The position numbers and the translations under genes were made by a program. Shown here in pieces: positions 25,001-35,603 of a stretch of 64,000 nt of DNA. Positions within the stretch are counted from its first letter, which is position 1. Each line of letters opens with the position of its first letter. Origin of the DNA: Methanococcus maripaludis C5 (GTDB lineage Archaea > AGJL01 > Methanococci > Methanococcales > Methanococcaceae); the NCBI RefSeq assembly GCF_000016125.1, contig NC_009135.1, positions 744,001 to 808,000 on the forward strand, read 5' to 3'. Under the pieces are notes generated by a model. That model saw only the letters and a program-made list of their open reading frames with translations, had not been told where the DNA came from and made no database searches.

Positions 25001-26155
25001 TTAGAATTTGTTTATCCAGTCGGAAATATCCTGGGATTCTTTTGATTTGTATTCGTAAGTGAGTGTTGTTCCGATTTCTTTCAAGGTTTTAACTGAAAGT
25101 GGGTGCAACATCATGAATATGTCAACTCCACAGAGCATCATTGTAATGCCTGTGACAACTTCCCAAATAGGCCCCCTGTACTTTGTAGGTCCCCATTCGT
25201 CTTTTTTCATCCAAGCTTCTCTTGAACCCCATGCATTAGTGGTTCCAGAAGACATTGGCATCTGCAAAATTTCTTCACCTTTCAATGCTGAAAGTCTGGT
25301 TCTTGTCATAACATCGATTGAAAACTCGATACCATAACCAAGAGCACATGTTGTTGGGTCCATTACAATGTCGTTAGCTGTCAAACCCTCTTTCATTAGT
25401 GCTTTGTTTAAAACTTTCTGCATGTTTACGTCAGAAATTGCCCATGAAAGAACTGCATGGTCGTGTTTGACTGCGGCCTGTGCAATTTTTTGGTAATCGA
25501 GATCAAGGTTTGCTGAAGCCAAAAGACATCTTTCACCGTCTGCAACTTCTGCAGCCATTTCAAGAACAAGCGGGTCTTTTTTAGGGTTACCTGAACCACC
25601 AATCACCAAAGGAACTTTTACAGCCTGTAAAACTTCCTCTAAATCTTTTGCCGCATCTTTTAATGATTTATCCTTAACTTTTGGGTCAGTCCCGATCAAA
25701 TGAAGTGTAATCATGTCTGCGCCAAATTCTTTAACGGCTTTTTCTGCCCATTCTCCAGGGCTGTGCATCACATCTTCAAAATTTTCCTTGATAGGCCTTG
25801 GAAGGCCGTTCATTGGAATATCAAATACATCGAAAGTAACAGTTGGTGCATTTGGTTGAGGTTCTTCAAATCTGTAAAGGCTGGTCTGTCCGCCGAGTTT
25901 AACGGTTTTTCTGTTTTTTCCACCGAGTTTAACTTCGTTTACTTTTCCAGCGTAGTCTTTTACAGGGTATTTAAATTCAATCTGACTTTCGAATTCTTTT
26001 TTAGCTTCGACTTGTTTTTCAACAACTTTTTGAACGAAATTTTGTAGTGTAGGCATTATGGTAAGTTCCAACTCATCTACATCCATTCTAAACTCGTTTA
26101 TTTCGATCGAATCGGTTTTTTCGAGTAATTTTAGAATCTGTGACATCGTATCCAT
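25001..26155 (-). CDS. cdhD: ACDS complex delta subunit (corrinoid protein, small)
   Basis: A 384-aa TIM-barrel protein with the family segments GGQTSLYRFEEPQPNAPTV, DMITLHLIGTDPK, VIGGSGNPKKDP and DIVMDPTTCALGYGIEFSIDVM. It partners CdhE in methyl transfer. Order in the operon (cdhC-cooC-cdhD-cdhE) is the usual methanogen arrangement. It lies 14 bp after the CooC-like gene. Confidence 0.97.
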   Translation of the reverse strand: MDTMSQILKLLEKTDSIEINEFRMDVDELELTIMPTLQNFVQKVVEKQVEAKKEFESQIEFKYPVKDYAGKVNEVKLGGKNRKTVKLGGQTSLYRFEEPQPNAPTVTFDVFDIPMNGLPRPIKENFEDVMHSPGEWAEKAVKEFGADMITLHLIGTDPKVKDKSLKDAAKDLEEVLQAVKVPLVIGGSGNPKKDPLVLEMAAEVADGERCLLASANLDLDYQKIAQAAVKHDHAVLSWAISDVNMQKVLNKALMKEGLTANDIVMDPTTCALGYGIEFSIDVMTRTRLSALKGEEILQMPMSSGTTNAWGSREAWMKKDEWGPTKYRGPIWEVVTGITMMLCGVDIFMMLHPLSVKTLKEIGTTLTYEYKSKESQDISDWINKF

Positions 26156-26169
26156 GATTTCACATCCAG

Positions 26170-26922
26170 TTATCCTAAGATTTTTTCAACGATTTTTGAA
26201 ACGGAATTTACAGTATCTGACTCATCAGGAAGTTCAAATAATGGCTTTCCTTCCATATCATAACTTGCTGTAAGTTCATCGTCGTATATTATTCCAATAA
26301 TGTCTAGACCGAAGTCTTTAACTGTTTCACGAACGCTTTCTTCGTTTTCAGGCTTTATCCTGTTTAATACAAGGTATAAATTTTTAAAGCTGATATCCAG
26401 TTCTTTTGCGAGATCTTTTATTCTGATGGCAGTTAAAATTCCTCTTTTTGATGAATCAGTAACTACAAGTAGAGTATCAACATTTTGAGTAGTTCTTCTG
26501 CTCAAATGTTCAAGTCCTGCTTCTGTATCGATTACTACAATATCATAATTTGAAGAAACCGTTTCAATGATTTTTCTGAGCATGTTATTTACCGCACAGT
26601 AACAGCCACTTCCTTCAGGCCTGCCCATTACAAGAAGATCAAATTCTGGAGTTTCTATAATTGATTCCATGATTTTATAGTCTAAACTATTCCACATATC
26701 CATTTCTGGAGATGCATTTCCAGATTTAACTTCTTTTTTCAGCTCTTCTCTTGCATCTCCAACGGTTTTTGTTACTTCCACTCCAAGAGCTTCAGGGAGA
26801 TTGGAATCCGGATCTGCATCTATTGCCAAGATGTCTTTTCCAGTTTTAGTAAGATTCCTAATTATCAGAGATGAAAGAAGAGTTTTTCCAACTCCGCCTT
26901 TTCCGGTAACTGCAATAATCAT
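26170..26922 (-). CDS. cooC: CooC/AcsF-like ATPase inside the ACDS operon (second copy)
   Basis: A 250-aa MinD-type ATPase: GKGGVGKTLLSS (residues 7-18), DADPDSNLPEALG, the CxC motif in EGSGCYCAVNNML near 130, and VIDTEAGLEHLSRRT. It is 11 bp after cdhC and 14 bp before cdhD, so it probably inserts nickel into the C cluster of CdhA or the A cluster of CdhC. It differs clearly from the copy at 22076-22858, suggesting one per metal centre. Confidence 0.9.
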   Translation of the reverse strand: MIIAVTGKGGVGKTLLSSLIIRNLTKTGKDILAIDADPDSNLPEALGVEVTKTVGDAREELKKEVKSGNASPEMDMWNSLDYKIMESIIETPEFDLLVMGRPEGSGCYCAVNNMLRKIIETVSSNYDIVVIDTEAGLEHLSRRTTQNVDTLLVVTDSSKRGILTAIRIKDLAKELDISFKNLYLVLNRIKPENEESVRETVKDFGLDIIGIIYDDELTASYDMEGKPLFELPDESDTVNSVSKIVEKILG

Positions 26923-26932
26923 TTTTAACAGC

Positions 26933-28306
26933 CTATTTCTTTTTTATGATAATTTTTTCAGCGTAAATTTTCGCATTTTTAAGTATGATTTTAATTCCAC
27001 CAGACGTAGGAATTGCCATTTCAGGAATCTGTGCAAATTGAACGAGTTCTCCCACAGGTTCTGCCTCAGCCTCTTTTACTTGTTCTTCGACAGGTGCTTC
27101 TAATTCAGCAATTCTTTTAAGAACTGGGTGGTTTTTTTCGTTCAGGAATTTTTTCAAGTTGTGAATGCTTGAAACATCCTTTTCTGTTGCAATTTTGTCT
27201 CTTAATTCTTCAGGAATTGATTCGAGAACTTTTTCCTTAATTTCTTTTGGAAGCCAGACGATTCTTTCGTATCCGCCATCGGCCTGCAAGAATTTTGGTG
27301 ATCTCATGTATTCAATACAAAGACCTGCAAATCCTTCAACCTGTTTTCCACCAGAGCACTGTCCTGCCATTGCAGAAAATGGAATTCCCATCGGCGTATC
27401 TTCTTTGAAATCCCTGTGAACAATTCCAATTCCATCTAATTCAGGAATATAAAATGCTACAGCTTCAAAGCAACCGCATGATGTGTGTGGGTGTCCAAAT
27501 ATACTGTGTAAATATACTTTATCAAACGTGCCCTGTGATTTATCAGCAACAGTTGAATTTAATGTAGTATATTCTCCAGTAACTGGATCTAACAAGTCTC
27601 CTTTTGGAACTTCAAAAATTGGACCTTCCGGATCAATTTTTGCAGCAGCCCTACAATCAAACCAGTTAATTCCGCCACATAACGCTGGTCTGTCAGGCGT
27701 GATTATACAGACGTGAGTTGGAGCAAATGATTGACACATGATGCATCCGTAAAATACATCTACATCATCTTCACTCAGATCTCGTGCTTTACTATCTCTT
27801 GTTTGATATTCCAAAACTGCTTTTTCAACAAATTCGTTTACTTTTTCTTCTTCAGTGAATATTGTAATTGATATTGCTTCGATAATTGGGAATTCGTCTT
27901 TAAAGAGTATTGAAAGAGCCTGTCCAAGATGCTTTAATTCAAAACCTTTTGAATGAGAATCTTTGCTTACCCTGCACCAGATTTTGTCTCTTTGGTTTAA
28001 GTGCATGAAACCTTGAACATAGTTACAGATTTCGTGAATCCTTCTTTCGATTACTCCTTCGAGATCTTTTTCAAGTTTTTCTCCAGAAACTTCCATTAAT
28101 AGTCCAAATGGGTAGATTTTTCCCTCTTCCATGTCTTTGAGTTCTGGACCAATAACTTCAACTTTTCCGTCTTCTGCATTGTCAGAAACTAAAACTAGCT
28201 CTGCACCAACTGACTTGGGCCCCGCAAGTTCAATGAACATGTTTGCTGCCCTTATCCTTTCTCCTTCGTACATCGGACTTATTTCAACAGGTATATCTCC
28301 AAACAT
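26933..28306 (-). CDS. cdhC: ACDS complex beta subunit (acetyl-CoA synthase)
   Basis: A 457-aa protein. The A-cluster Cys residues lie in CIMCQSFAPTHVC (about 189-201), RPALCGGINWFDCRAA and HPHTSCGCFEA; it lacks the N-terminal CODH-binding domain of bacterial AcsB, as expected in archaea. The C-terminal tail (about 375-457) is charged and variable. It joins methyl, CO and CoA to acetyl-CoA at a Ni-Ni-[4Fe-4S] centre. It is 11 bp after cdhB. Confidence 0.97.
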   Translation of the reverse strand: MFGDIPVEISPMYEGERIRAANMFIELAGPKSVGAELVLVSDNAEDGKVEVIGPELKDMEEGKIYPFGLLMEVSGEKLEKDLEGVIERRIHEICNYVQGFMHLNQRDKIWCRVSKDSHSKGFELKHLGQALSILFKDEFPIIEAISITIFTEEEKVNEFVEKAVLEYQTRDSKARDLSEDDVDVFYGCIMCQSFAPTHVCIITPDRPALCGGINWFDCRAAAKIDPEGPIFEVPKGDLLDPVTGEYTTLNSTVADKSQGTFDKVYLHSIFGHPHTSCGCFEAVAFYIPELDGIGIVHRDFKEDTPMGIPFSAMAGQCSGGKQVEGFAGLCIEYMRSPKFLQADGGYERIVWLPKEIKEKVLESIPEELRDKIATEKDVSSIHNLKKFLNEKNHPVLKRIAELEAPVEEQVKEAEAEPVGELVQFAQIPEMAIPTSGGIKIILKNAKIYAEKIIIKKK

Positions 28307-28317
28307 GAGTATCTCCC

Positions 28318-28836
28318 TTAAATTTTTGACATTTTATCTAAGTAGTTTGTCCATTCAGAATCAGACATATTCGGGAATGATGCATTTGCATTTGAATGAA
28401 AATATTTACAAAGTGTCAATGTTTTCAAATGCGGTGCAAAATGTTTGAGTGATGAAAGGCCTTGTGATGCAAGGTAGTATGTGACCCCAATAAATAATAC
28501 AAGGTCATGCTGTCCTTCACCATTTACTCCTTTCCATTCTGGATCTTTCAAAAGATTTACGATCTCAATTGTACCGTATCTTTTAGATTTGATGCCATTT
28601 TCAGTTAAAGATTTGTAAATATTTCCAGTAGCCGCTACAGGCAGATTCCAAGCTTCCACAATATCTTTGCATTGTGAAATTAACCCTTCATCATCTTTTA
28701 TAAGAGACCCAATCACAAACAATGGATTTTTAGCCTTTTTTAGCATCATTTTGGCAATTGCGGGAGTTACAAGCATTCCATGTTTTGGGCCTGCAATTAC
28801 GGTTGGTTGCCAGGGGGTAGTTCTTTCTCCATCCAT
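28318..28836 (-). CDS. cdhB: ACDS complex epsilon subunit
   Basis: A 172-aa protein, normal for CdhB, with the family segment [20 protein letters not shown] near the N-terminus and [24 protein letters not shown]. It is a Rossmann-like subunit bound to the CdhA dimer. The SD GGGTGA lies just before its ATG; cdhA ends 9 bp upstream. Confidence 0.95.
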   Translation of the reverse strand: MDGERTTPWQPTVIAGPKHGMLVTPAIAKMMLKKAKNPLFVIGSLIKDDEGLISQCKDIVEAWNLPVAATGNIYKSLTENGIKSKRYGTIEIVNLLKDPEWKGVNGEGQHDLVLFIGVTYYLASQGLSSLKHFAPHLKTLTLCKYFHSNANASFPNMSDSEWTNYLDKMSKI

Positions 28837-28845
28837 ATTTTCACC

Positions 28846-31182
28846 CTATTTCCTCCCTAGTAATGAGGGTTCTTTTGGAGCTTCCCTTGGAGTCCAGTTT
28901 TTACTTGTTAAATCATCCGTCACGTCTTTTTTATAAGTAATTGGAACGTCTCTTTCGTTTCTTACAAATAATTCTAAGTCTGTTGGAAGTTCGCCAAAGT
29001 ATTTTTTGTACAAATCAATATAATGTGAAAGTTTCAACTGCCTTCCTTTAGGCGTATCATTTGGCCTTATACACATTTTTACAGTGCTTACGAGTGCTTC
29101 TTCCATGGTTTCTGCAGCATAAAGCAGATGTTCTGGAGCAGGTTCTCCTTTAACCGTTTCGCCAGTTCTTAAATCGTTGATGTCCCACATATCTTCTTTA
29201 TCGATTCTTCCAAGGTATAGCCTTCTGTATTTTGAACTGTGTGGTCCAAGTACTGCAGGAACTCCCCATCGGTTAAATCCTGATGCAATTGCAGCTGCTT
29301 TTTGTGAAAATGCACCCCAAGCTACACCACAAGCACCAACTCTGTTTAAGATATAATCTGCAACTTCTTCGAAGTTTCCAGAAAGTGGCTTTTTAGCAAA
29401 GATGTTTGCAATTTTTATACAGGCTCCTGAAATATGGGCATTTGAAACACATGAACCGATATTTGCAAGTCCACTAGCATCAAAAATTCCTTCATATTTT
29501 TCATAGAGTGTCTGCCCATCTTCATCGATATATTCTCCAATTGACATTGCAGAACATCCTGTTGCTACAACGATGTATCTTCTTTTTAAGAGCTCTTCTG
29601 CCATTTTAGCAATTTCTATTCCGCCGTTTGGATAGTTGGAACATCCAACAAATGCAACTACTCCAGGAATATCTCCTAAAACGATAGGGCCTCCAACTTT
29701 TCTAATCTCAACATCCTGAACTGGACCTCTTCCTGCCCTTATTTTGAATTTCTGGTCCTTTACAAGATGATCTCCAGCTTTTGTTATGAATGAAACGAGC
29801 GGTAAATTTCTCTCACACTCTTCCTCACATCTTCCGCAGGTGTAGCACATATCGTATTCGTAGAGGTCTGCAAGTTTTTTGAGGTCCCCTTTAGCTGCGG
29901 CAGTTACTGCATCCATTATTGGCCTGTTGTTTGGACAGACTCTAACGCACCAACCGCATTCGGTACATTCTTTTGCAAGTTCAGGAATTTCAGAAATATC
30001 TGGAAGACATTTTAAAGATTCTCTTCTTTTTGCAATTTTTTTAGCAACTTCCACTGCAACTTTTCCTACTTTTTTAGGCTCAAGTATAAGTGCGCCATCG
30101 ATATTTCCGTTAACGAGTTCGTTAATGATTAATTCAGGGTCTTCTTTTGTCATATCTGGAAGTCCAAGACACATTTTGTCAGTTGTTGCAATGACTACTG
30201 CACCATTTTTCTTAGCTTCTTCCAAAACATCTGTTCTGACACACTGCTCATCAACCACAATAACATCTGAAACACCACTCCTGATGAATTTCATCTGTTT
30301 TGATAGCGGACCGATAACTTTTGCAGCTTGGTTGTATCTGGTTATATCTATTGCAGTACAGCAGATACCACAAACTTCAACGTCTTCATAGAGATCGTTA
30401 TCTTCAACATAGTCGAGTATTTCTGCACCAGGTGCTACGTTGTGACCGATACAGAGTACTACTGGTTTATCTTTATCGACGGTTCCAAGACCCAGTTCTA
30501 CAAGTGGTTCGTCACCATCTCCTCTTGGCATGTCATATGCAACAATTTGTGTAATATCTGCTACTTCCCTTGCAAGATCATCCATCATTCCTGCGTGAAG
30601 TGCTTTCGATTCAAAATCAAGAGCATTTCCCTCCTGACCTGTATGGCATGCTGAAAGGAGATGCGATAACTGTTCTTCGACGTAAGATAAAGATTCATCC
30701 AGATCACCTACGGTAACTGGTTTTTTACCAATAATAGTTCTGATTATCGGAGCTTCTATATCGATATTTTTACCCATATCTACTGGGAAATCCTTTCCTT
30801 TCTCTTTGATTACATGGTGAAGCATGTGTCTTCCATGTCCTGCATGAGCTGCAGTTCCGATGCACGATGCTAAAAGAACGGTTCTTGCCTGTTGAGCTTC
30901 TGCATCAATTCCACAAGCGCCCTTTTTACCAAGTAAATCACACTTTCCGTATGTACATAAACAGCACATATCACAGAAAGGCGCGTAGAAAGGCGGGTAT
31001 CGTTTCAATAGTTTGAAATCCCAAGATCTCAAATCTGTAACACTTGGTTTTGGCGTAGGCCCCATTGGTTCGTCCAATTCTTGATTTGACTTGCCTTTGG
31101 ATACCTCACCAAATGATATTGAAAGATTCTTCGTCTTCCAAAAATCGTCGTCAAGTTTTTTATCCATTTTTTTATGTTTCAT
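28846..31182 (-). CDS. cdhA: ACDS complex alpha subunit (CO dehydrogenase)
   Basis: About 778 aa. It holds the B/D-cluster Cys ([21 protein letters not shown] near 73), the C-cluster ligands ([41 protein letters not shown]) and two inserted ferredoxin motifs typical of archaeal CdhA ([25 protein letters not shown]). It reduces CO2 to CO for acetyl-CoA synthesis. The start at 31182 fits the SD GGTGAT at 31187-31192; an upstream GTG at 31191 overlaps that SD. It is the first gene of the seven-gene operon. Confidence 0.97.
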   Translation of the reverse strand: MKHKKMDKKLDDDFWKTKNLSISFGEVSKGKSNQELDEPMGPTPKPSVTDLRSWDFKLLKRYPPFYAPFCDMCCLCTYGKCDLLGKKGACGIDAEAQQARTVLLASCIGTAAHAGHGRHMLHHVIKEKGKDFPVDMGKNIDIEAPIIRTIIGKKPVTVGDLDESLSYVEEQLSHLLSACHTGQEGNALDFESKALHAGMMDDLAREVADITQIVAYDMPRGDGDEPLVELGLGTVDKDKPVVLCIGHNVAPGAEILDYVEDNDLYEDVEVCGICCTAIDITRYNQAAKVIGPLSKQMKFIRSGVSDVIVVDEQCVRTDVLEEAKKNGAVVIATTDKMCLGLPDMTKEDPELIINELVNGNIDGALILEPKKVGKVAVEVAKKIAKRRESLKCLPDISEIPELAKECTECGWCVRVCPNNRPIMDAVTAAAKGDLKKLADLYEYDMCYTCGRCEEECERNLPLVSFITKAGDHLVKDQKFKIRAGRGPVQDVEIRKVGGPIVLGDIPGVVAFVGCSNYPNGGIEIAKMAEELLKRRYIVVATGCSAMSIGEYIDEDGQTLYEKYEGIFDASGLANIGSCVSNAHISGACIKIANIFAKKPLSGNFEEVADYILNRVGACGVAWGAFSQKAAAIASGFNRWGVPAVLGPHSSKYRRLYLGRIDKEDMWDINDLRTGETVKGEPAPEHLLYAAETMEEALVSTVKMCIRPNDTPKGRQLKLSHYIDLYKKYFGELPTDLELFVRNERDVPITYKKDVTDDLTSKNWTPREAPKEPSLLGRK

Positions 31183-31468
31183 GACCATCACCGATTTGTC
31201 ATGATTTATAATGACAGTTTAAAATATAAATAGGTTAGTATGAAATGGCTTAAAATACCAATAATGGTATTTAAAGGTAGGATACCGGATATAATAATAA
31301 ACTTTACTTGAAAATAATATTACTATTTAAATAAATATTTTTAATATGTAATTTTAAAAATCTACGGCGTTTGGGCCATTAAAAAAATATATGTTTATAA
31401 GTTTATTTAATAACATTGGTAATATTACTTATGCCCCTTCATGTTTATTTTATTTCTGCCACATTTTT
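31183..31468 (-). promoter_or_regulatory. Promoter and possible operator of the cdh operon
   Basis: On the minus strand a TATA box TATTTATATT covers 31222-31231, so transcription should start near 31200. Twenty-five bases further upstream is a perfect inverted repeat ATACCA-ATAA-TGGTAT (31255-31270), followed by GGATACCGGATA. This is not the GGAA-N6-TTCC nitrogen operator, so it may bind an ACDS-specific regulator. The remainder up to 31468 is AT-rich with nothing recognisable. Confidence 0.5.
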
Positions 31469-32263
31469 CTAAATTTCATCATACAATAAATTGCTTAAGT
31501 ACCCGATTTTTTCAGGCGAAGTTTTAAACACCCGTTCTGAAAAATCAAACTCACTTTCAACTTTTTCTAAAATTTCTTTTAAATTATCGCGATCAATTTC
31601 AATTTCATGGCTTGAATCAATTAACGCTCGTTTAATTGTTCTATTCCTATGCTGGAACATTGCTTTTAAAACTTTTTTGAAAAATTTTTCGTCTTTAACA
31701 AAATATTTTGGTTCTCTTTTTGTTAATTTCACAATTGCAGAATTTACATCGGGTTTTGGGGAAAATGCACTTGGTGGGACCTTACAAATAAATTCAACGT
31801 CTGCATTATACTGAACTGCAACGCTTAATCTGCTGTATTCCTTGGTATCAGGTTTTCCAGCCATTCTTTTTGCAAATTCATACTGATACATCAAAACAGC
31901 CGTTTCAAAATCCACGTCTAAAAATTTAAATGTTATTGGCGAAGAAATTTGGTAAGGTAAATTTGCAACGATTTTATTAAATCCAAGATTTTTTAAGTCA
32001 ACTTTTAAAGCATCTGACCAAATAATTTCAACATTTTCAAATTCAGATGTTATTTCATCTGCAAAAGGTTTTAATCGTTCATCAAGTTCGATCACATAAA
32101 CTTTTTTTGCAATTTTAGCAAGTTCTTTTGTCAGGGCCCCTTCTCCAAGCCCTAACTCTAAAACGACATCTTTATTAGTTATTTCTGCACGATTAATTGC
32201 TTTTTTAACAAAATTTTTATCTTTTAAAAAACATTGGCCTAATTTTTTAGACTGTCTCATCAT
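31469..32263 (-). CDS. rsmA: 16S rRNA dimethyladenosine transferase (RsmA/KsgA)
   Basis: A 264-aa protein. It starts MMRQSKKLGQCFLKDKNF; SAM motif I is VLELGLGEGALT (about 34-45); motif IV is VANLPYQISSPITFKFL near 108; HRNRTIKRAL lies in the C-terminal domain. It dimethylates the two adjacent adenosines of helix 45 in 16S rRNA. It lies just downstream of the zinc-ribbon methyltransferase gene (7 bp), in one transcript. Confidence 0.95.
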   Translation of the reverse strand: MMRQSKKLGQCFLKDKNFVKKAINRAEITNKDVVLELGLGEGALTKELAKIAKKVYVIELDERLKPFADEITSEFENVEIIWSDALKVDLKNLGFNKIVANLPYQISSPITFKFLDVDFETAVLMYQYEFAKRMAGKPDTKEYSRLSVAVQYNADVEFICKVPPSAFSPKPDVNSAIVKLTKREPKYFVKDEKFFKKVLKAMFQHRNRTIKRALIDSSHEIEIDRDNLKEILEKVESEFDFSERVFKTSPEKIGYLSNLLYDEI

Positions 32264-32270
32264 TTCACGT

Positions 32271-33158
32271 TTAAATAAGTACTACTTGTTTAGAAATTGT
32301 TTTTGCTTTATTTAAAAAAGGTTCTCTGTTCATATGGGGAAATAAATCTACAAAACAGACATCCCCCATGATATCGAGATTCAAAAAGTCTGAATTAATA
32401 ATTTCAATTCTCTCAAACACTTCTTTTGAGAAGTTTAGCTTCAAGTTATATATAACATCTTTTAATGCATGGGAGTTTATGTCTGAAAATATAACCTTTT
32501 TCGCACCTTTTTTTAGTGCTGCAAGTCCCAAAGTACCTGAACCACAGAATCCATCAATCACAACCTTTCCGTTAAGATTTAATCGGTCAATTTTTGCAAT
32601 TTTTGGATTAAATGGCCTTGGAAATTCGATGTGGACTTTTGACTGGTTTTTACATATAACTACGCAATCCATGATTGATTTTAAAACAAAAATATCGCAT
32701 CGAAAATCGTCTCCCGCAATGAGGGAATTTACATCACATGAATCATCTGCACGATTAAGTCCGGTATTTTTTGAATTATTTGAAATAACTCCTTTAACTT
32801 CAGGTATTTTTAATATTTCTTTGGCACATGGTTTTGATACATCTTTCATTACAATTAATTCATCGCTAGACACAACTGGCAGATATTTTAAAGGATATCC
32901 AATTTCTACCAAAGGAGTTCCGGCATCCCTCAAAGTTACAGTGTTTAAATCATTATTTTGAAATTCATCAAATTCAACCATTAAATTTAGTACATCAAGC
33001 ATTACGTCATCTAACTGAGAATTCCCGCATTCACATTTTCTTTTTCGGTTATTAAGTTTTAAGTCAGATATGGAAATTGTTTTAGAAATTGGCCCATTAC
33101 AATTTTTACATGGTTTGTAAGACCGCAATTTGTTGATAACCGCCCCCTTTGATAACAT
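32271..33158 (-). CDS. SAM-dependent methyltransferase with N-terminal zinc ribbon
   Basis: About 295 aa. Two Cys pairs near the N-terminus (CKNCNGP; CECGN) form a zinc ribbon; a middle domain has poor similarity to anything I know; residues about 200-295 are a class I methyltransferase with VVIDGFCGSGTLGLAALKKGAKKVIFSDIN and, later, CFVDLFPHM. The FCGSGT motif resembles RNA methyltransferases of the Trm14/RlmL type, and pairing with rsmA suggests an RNA substrate (inference). The start at 33158 follows the SD GGGGGAT. Confidence 0.75.
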   Translation of the reverse strand: MLSKGAVINKLRSYKPCKNCNGPISKTISISDLKLNNRKRKCECGNSQLDDVMLDVLNLMVEFDEFQNNDLNTVTLRDAGTPLVEIGYPLKYLPVVSSDELIVMKDVSKPCAKEILKIPEVKGVISNNSKNTGLNRADDSCDVNSLIAGDDFRCDIFVLKSIMDCVVICKNQSKVHIEFPRPFNPKIAKIDRLNLNGKVVIDGFCGSGTLGLAALKKGAKKVIFSDINSHALKDVIYNLKLNFSKEVFERIEIINSDFLNLDIMGDVCFVDLFPHMNREPFLNKAKTISKQVVLI

Positions 33159-33287
33159 AAAATCCCCCAAATCGCTTTTATTAAATTATGAAAAAACGAA
33201 TATAATTAATTTTTTAAATGAAATTGGGTGAAATCTTCAAAAATTTAAATTTTAAAAAAAGAATAAAAATAATTTAAAAAAGGGTAA

Positions 33288-35282
33288 TTATCTAAGCAAA
33301 TTTACAACGTTTGCTTCGATTTCTTCCTTAGGCCTTCCAGTAATACTTGCAAGTCCTTCTGCAAAGATTACAGCGTACTTCATAACATATTTTCTCTTCT
33401 GCTCTTCTTCTTTCGCTTTTCTGATTTTTGAAATGTGCTTTTCTAGCTCCCTTGCACAAATCATTAATGACTGCCTTATTTCGTTGAAAATTTCCTCATT
33501 TTCTTCACTGCTTGATGCAATTGCTTGTTTTCCAGCTGAAGTATATGGGATGTGCGTTGAGATAAGGTTTACAAATACTGTAACTGGCGCATCTTCATCG
33601 CTTCTAAGGCCGTATCTTCTCCAGTTAACACTTTTAACCGCATTTGTTAAACCACAACCTGAAGTATCAAATAATAAAGGTACGTGGTTTGAAAATCTCA
33701 TGATTTCCATTTTTTTAGATTCATCCCCACTTCTTCCAGCTTCTCCACCGTATGCAAGACCAACTTCAACTGCGAAAGGAATACCTCCTTTGTAGGTTTT
33801 AGGTTTTCTTGTTAAGGTTTTCAAAAATTCTGGTTCAAGAGTATTGAGTGATTTTTCAATGTTTTCTTCGCCAATTGGTCTTAAACCAACTGTTGACGGT
33901 GCCATGAAGTCCATATCTTGTAAAACATTTACAATAACTTCAGAATCTTTCCATGTCATTTCTTTTGGATTTTTCTTTAAGAGATCTTTAATTATTTTTC
34001 TGTATTTTTCAAGTTCAGTATCTGAAACCATTGCAAGGTCTACAAGAGATTTTACAAACTCTGCCGGAGATTTAGTAATATTTTTTAATTTTCTCCTAAA
34101 TTCATCGAGTAATGATGCATTCAAGTACTTTTTCTCCATGTACTCCATGAAATTCTCAGGTTTTTTCTTGAAGTGGTTTTTAATTTCTTTTATTTCTTCA
34201 TCGTCCAATTTTTGAACCAAGTACTGCGTTACAAGGTACTTCATGCAGTAGGTTTTTAATTCACCCAATCCCTCAGGAAGACCATTTATAAGTTGCTTTA
34301 CATCTTCAATTTCTTTTTTATCGAAATAATGGCCGTAAATATCAAAATATTTCGTGAAATCGAAGTTTAAATAACAGCCCACAATTGTATCCCAAAATAC
34401 ACTCGAACGGTAGTTTTCTAAAAGTGTATCTCTTAAAACGTACTCTTCGAGTTCCTTGATTCTTTTCATTGTAACTCTCGAGAGTTCACTATTTAACATG
34501 CTTGAAACTCTTGAAGAATCAGTTACTCTTGAAATGTGAAGTAATTCATCAGTTGTTAAACCGTATGGGTGTGGTTTCATTACTTCAGGTCTTTCTGGAA
34601 TATCAAATACGGTTCTTTCAAAAATAAGTGTTTCTTCAGGGTCTTCCAATGTAATTTTAGCGTGTGGGGCTGAGAGGCTGATTCTCCTTAAGTATTCGAA
34701 TGGCCCCTGTTCCCTTCTATTGTATGTAACATCCTTAAATTCTCCTTCAACCCTAGTTCCTCTCCAGAATCCTTCTCTGGTTTTGTGTGAAACTACATCC
34801 CCTTCGTTTCTCTCAATACTCATTTTAATTTCCATTTCGTGAATAGTACCGTTTCCTGTGGAAGATGTGATTTTTAATGGCTTTCCTGTCGTCATCTGTG
34901 CAAACAATAAAACACCTGCAGCACCGATACCCTGCTGACCTCTTGATTGAACCAATCTGTGTAATTTTGATCCTGCAAGCATCTTACCAAATACTTTTGG
35001 AACATATTCTGGAGGAATACCTGGACCGTTATCCTCAATATTAACTCCAAATGTTTCAGAACCTATTTTTCTGATTTCAACCACGATTTCCGGAAGAATT
35101 TCAGATTCTTCACACGCATCAAGGCTGTTTGTTACAAGCTCGTGTACAATTGTAGTCATACTTCTTAATCTACCACTGTAACCGAGCATGTGTCTGTTTT
35201 TTCTAAAAAACTCTGAAATTGAGTGTTCTTTAAATTCGTCAAATAAGCTTTCTTCGGCAACCACATTAGTATCTTCAGCCAT
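33288..35282 (-). CDS. top6B: DNA topoisomerase VI subunit B
   Basis: A 664-aa protein, normal for Top6B. A GHKL ATPase fold with [18 protein letters not shown], the Bergerat motifs [25 protein letters not shown] and [21 protein letters not shown], an H2TH insert, and the transducer with the switch-lysine region. It provides ATP-driven strand passage for the type IIB enzyme that decatenates DNA. The cutting subunit Top6A is not adjacent, unlike in many archaea. Confidence 0.97.
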   Translation of the reverse strand: MAEDTNVVAEESLFDEFKEHSISEFFRKNRHMLGYSGRLRSMTTIVHELVTNSLDACEESEILPEIVVEIRKIGSETFGVNIEDNGPGIPPEYVPKVFGKMLAGSKLHRLVQSRGQQGIGAAGVLLFAQMTTGKPLKITSSTGNGTIHEMEIKMSIERNEGDVVSHKTREGFWRGTRVEGEFKDVTYNRREQGPFEYLRRISLSAPHAKITLEDPEETLIFERTVFDIPERPEVMKPHPYGLTTDELLHISRVTDSSRVSSMLNSELSRVTMKRIKELEEYVLRDTLLENYRSSVFWDTIVGCYLNFDFTKYFDIYGHYFDKKEIEDVKQLINGLPEGLGELKTYCMKYLVTQYLVQKLDDEEIKEIKNHFKKKPENFMEYMEKKYLNASLLDEFRRKLKNITKSPAEFVKSLVDLAMVSDTELEKYRKIIKDLLKKNPKEMTWKDSEVIVNVLQDMDFMAPSTVGLRPIGEENIEKSLNTLEPEFLKTLTRKPKTYKGGIPFAVEVGLAYGGEAGRSGDESKKMEIMRFSNHVPLLFDTSGCGLTNAVKSVNWRRYGLRSDEDAPVTVFVNLISTHIPYTSAGKQAIASSSEENEEIFNEIRQSLMICARELEKHISKIRKAKEEEQKRKYVMKYAVIFAEGLASITGRPKEEIEANVVNLLR

Positions 35283-35603
35283 TAAATCACCACAGTTTAT
35301 AATTATAACAAATGCAGACTTAAAAAAATCATAATTTACAAATTTACAAATTTAATTTGTGAATTAAATAATATTTCGTTTTAACTATAGAATACGGGGT
35401 ATATATAGAGTATGGATATCAATTTTTTAAAATTTTAACCTAATAACCATTTTAACCTAATTTCATATTTTTAATTGGCATCTTTTAGAGCATCTTTTTA
35501 AATGAATATTATTTGTACAAAATTCGAAAATAAAGAAACTATAAATAGAAAAGTTGGTAATTTTAAGATAACAAAAATTGGCAAATGAATTTAGGCGATT
35601 AAA
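35283..35603. promoter_or_regulatory. Divergent intergenic region, top6B / dtdA
   Basis: 321 AT-rich bases with promoters in both directions: TATA-like CTATAAATAG (35538-35547) for the plus-strand gene, and a second TATA-like stretch GTATATATAG at 35399-35408 that could serve either strand. No open frame or structure otherwise. Confidence 0.4.

Noticed and set aside
28846-31182. Several plus-strand frames opposite cdhA (for example 29879-30391)
   Set aside because: Antisense shadows of a clearly conserved gene.
31255-31270. NrpR nitrogen operator upstream of cdhA
   Set aside because: The dyad core is ATACCA/TGGTAT, not GGAA-N6-TTCC.
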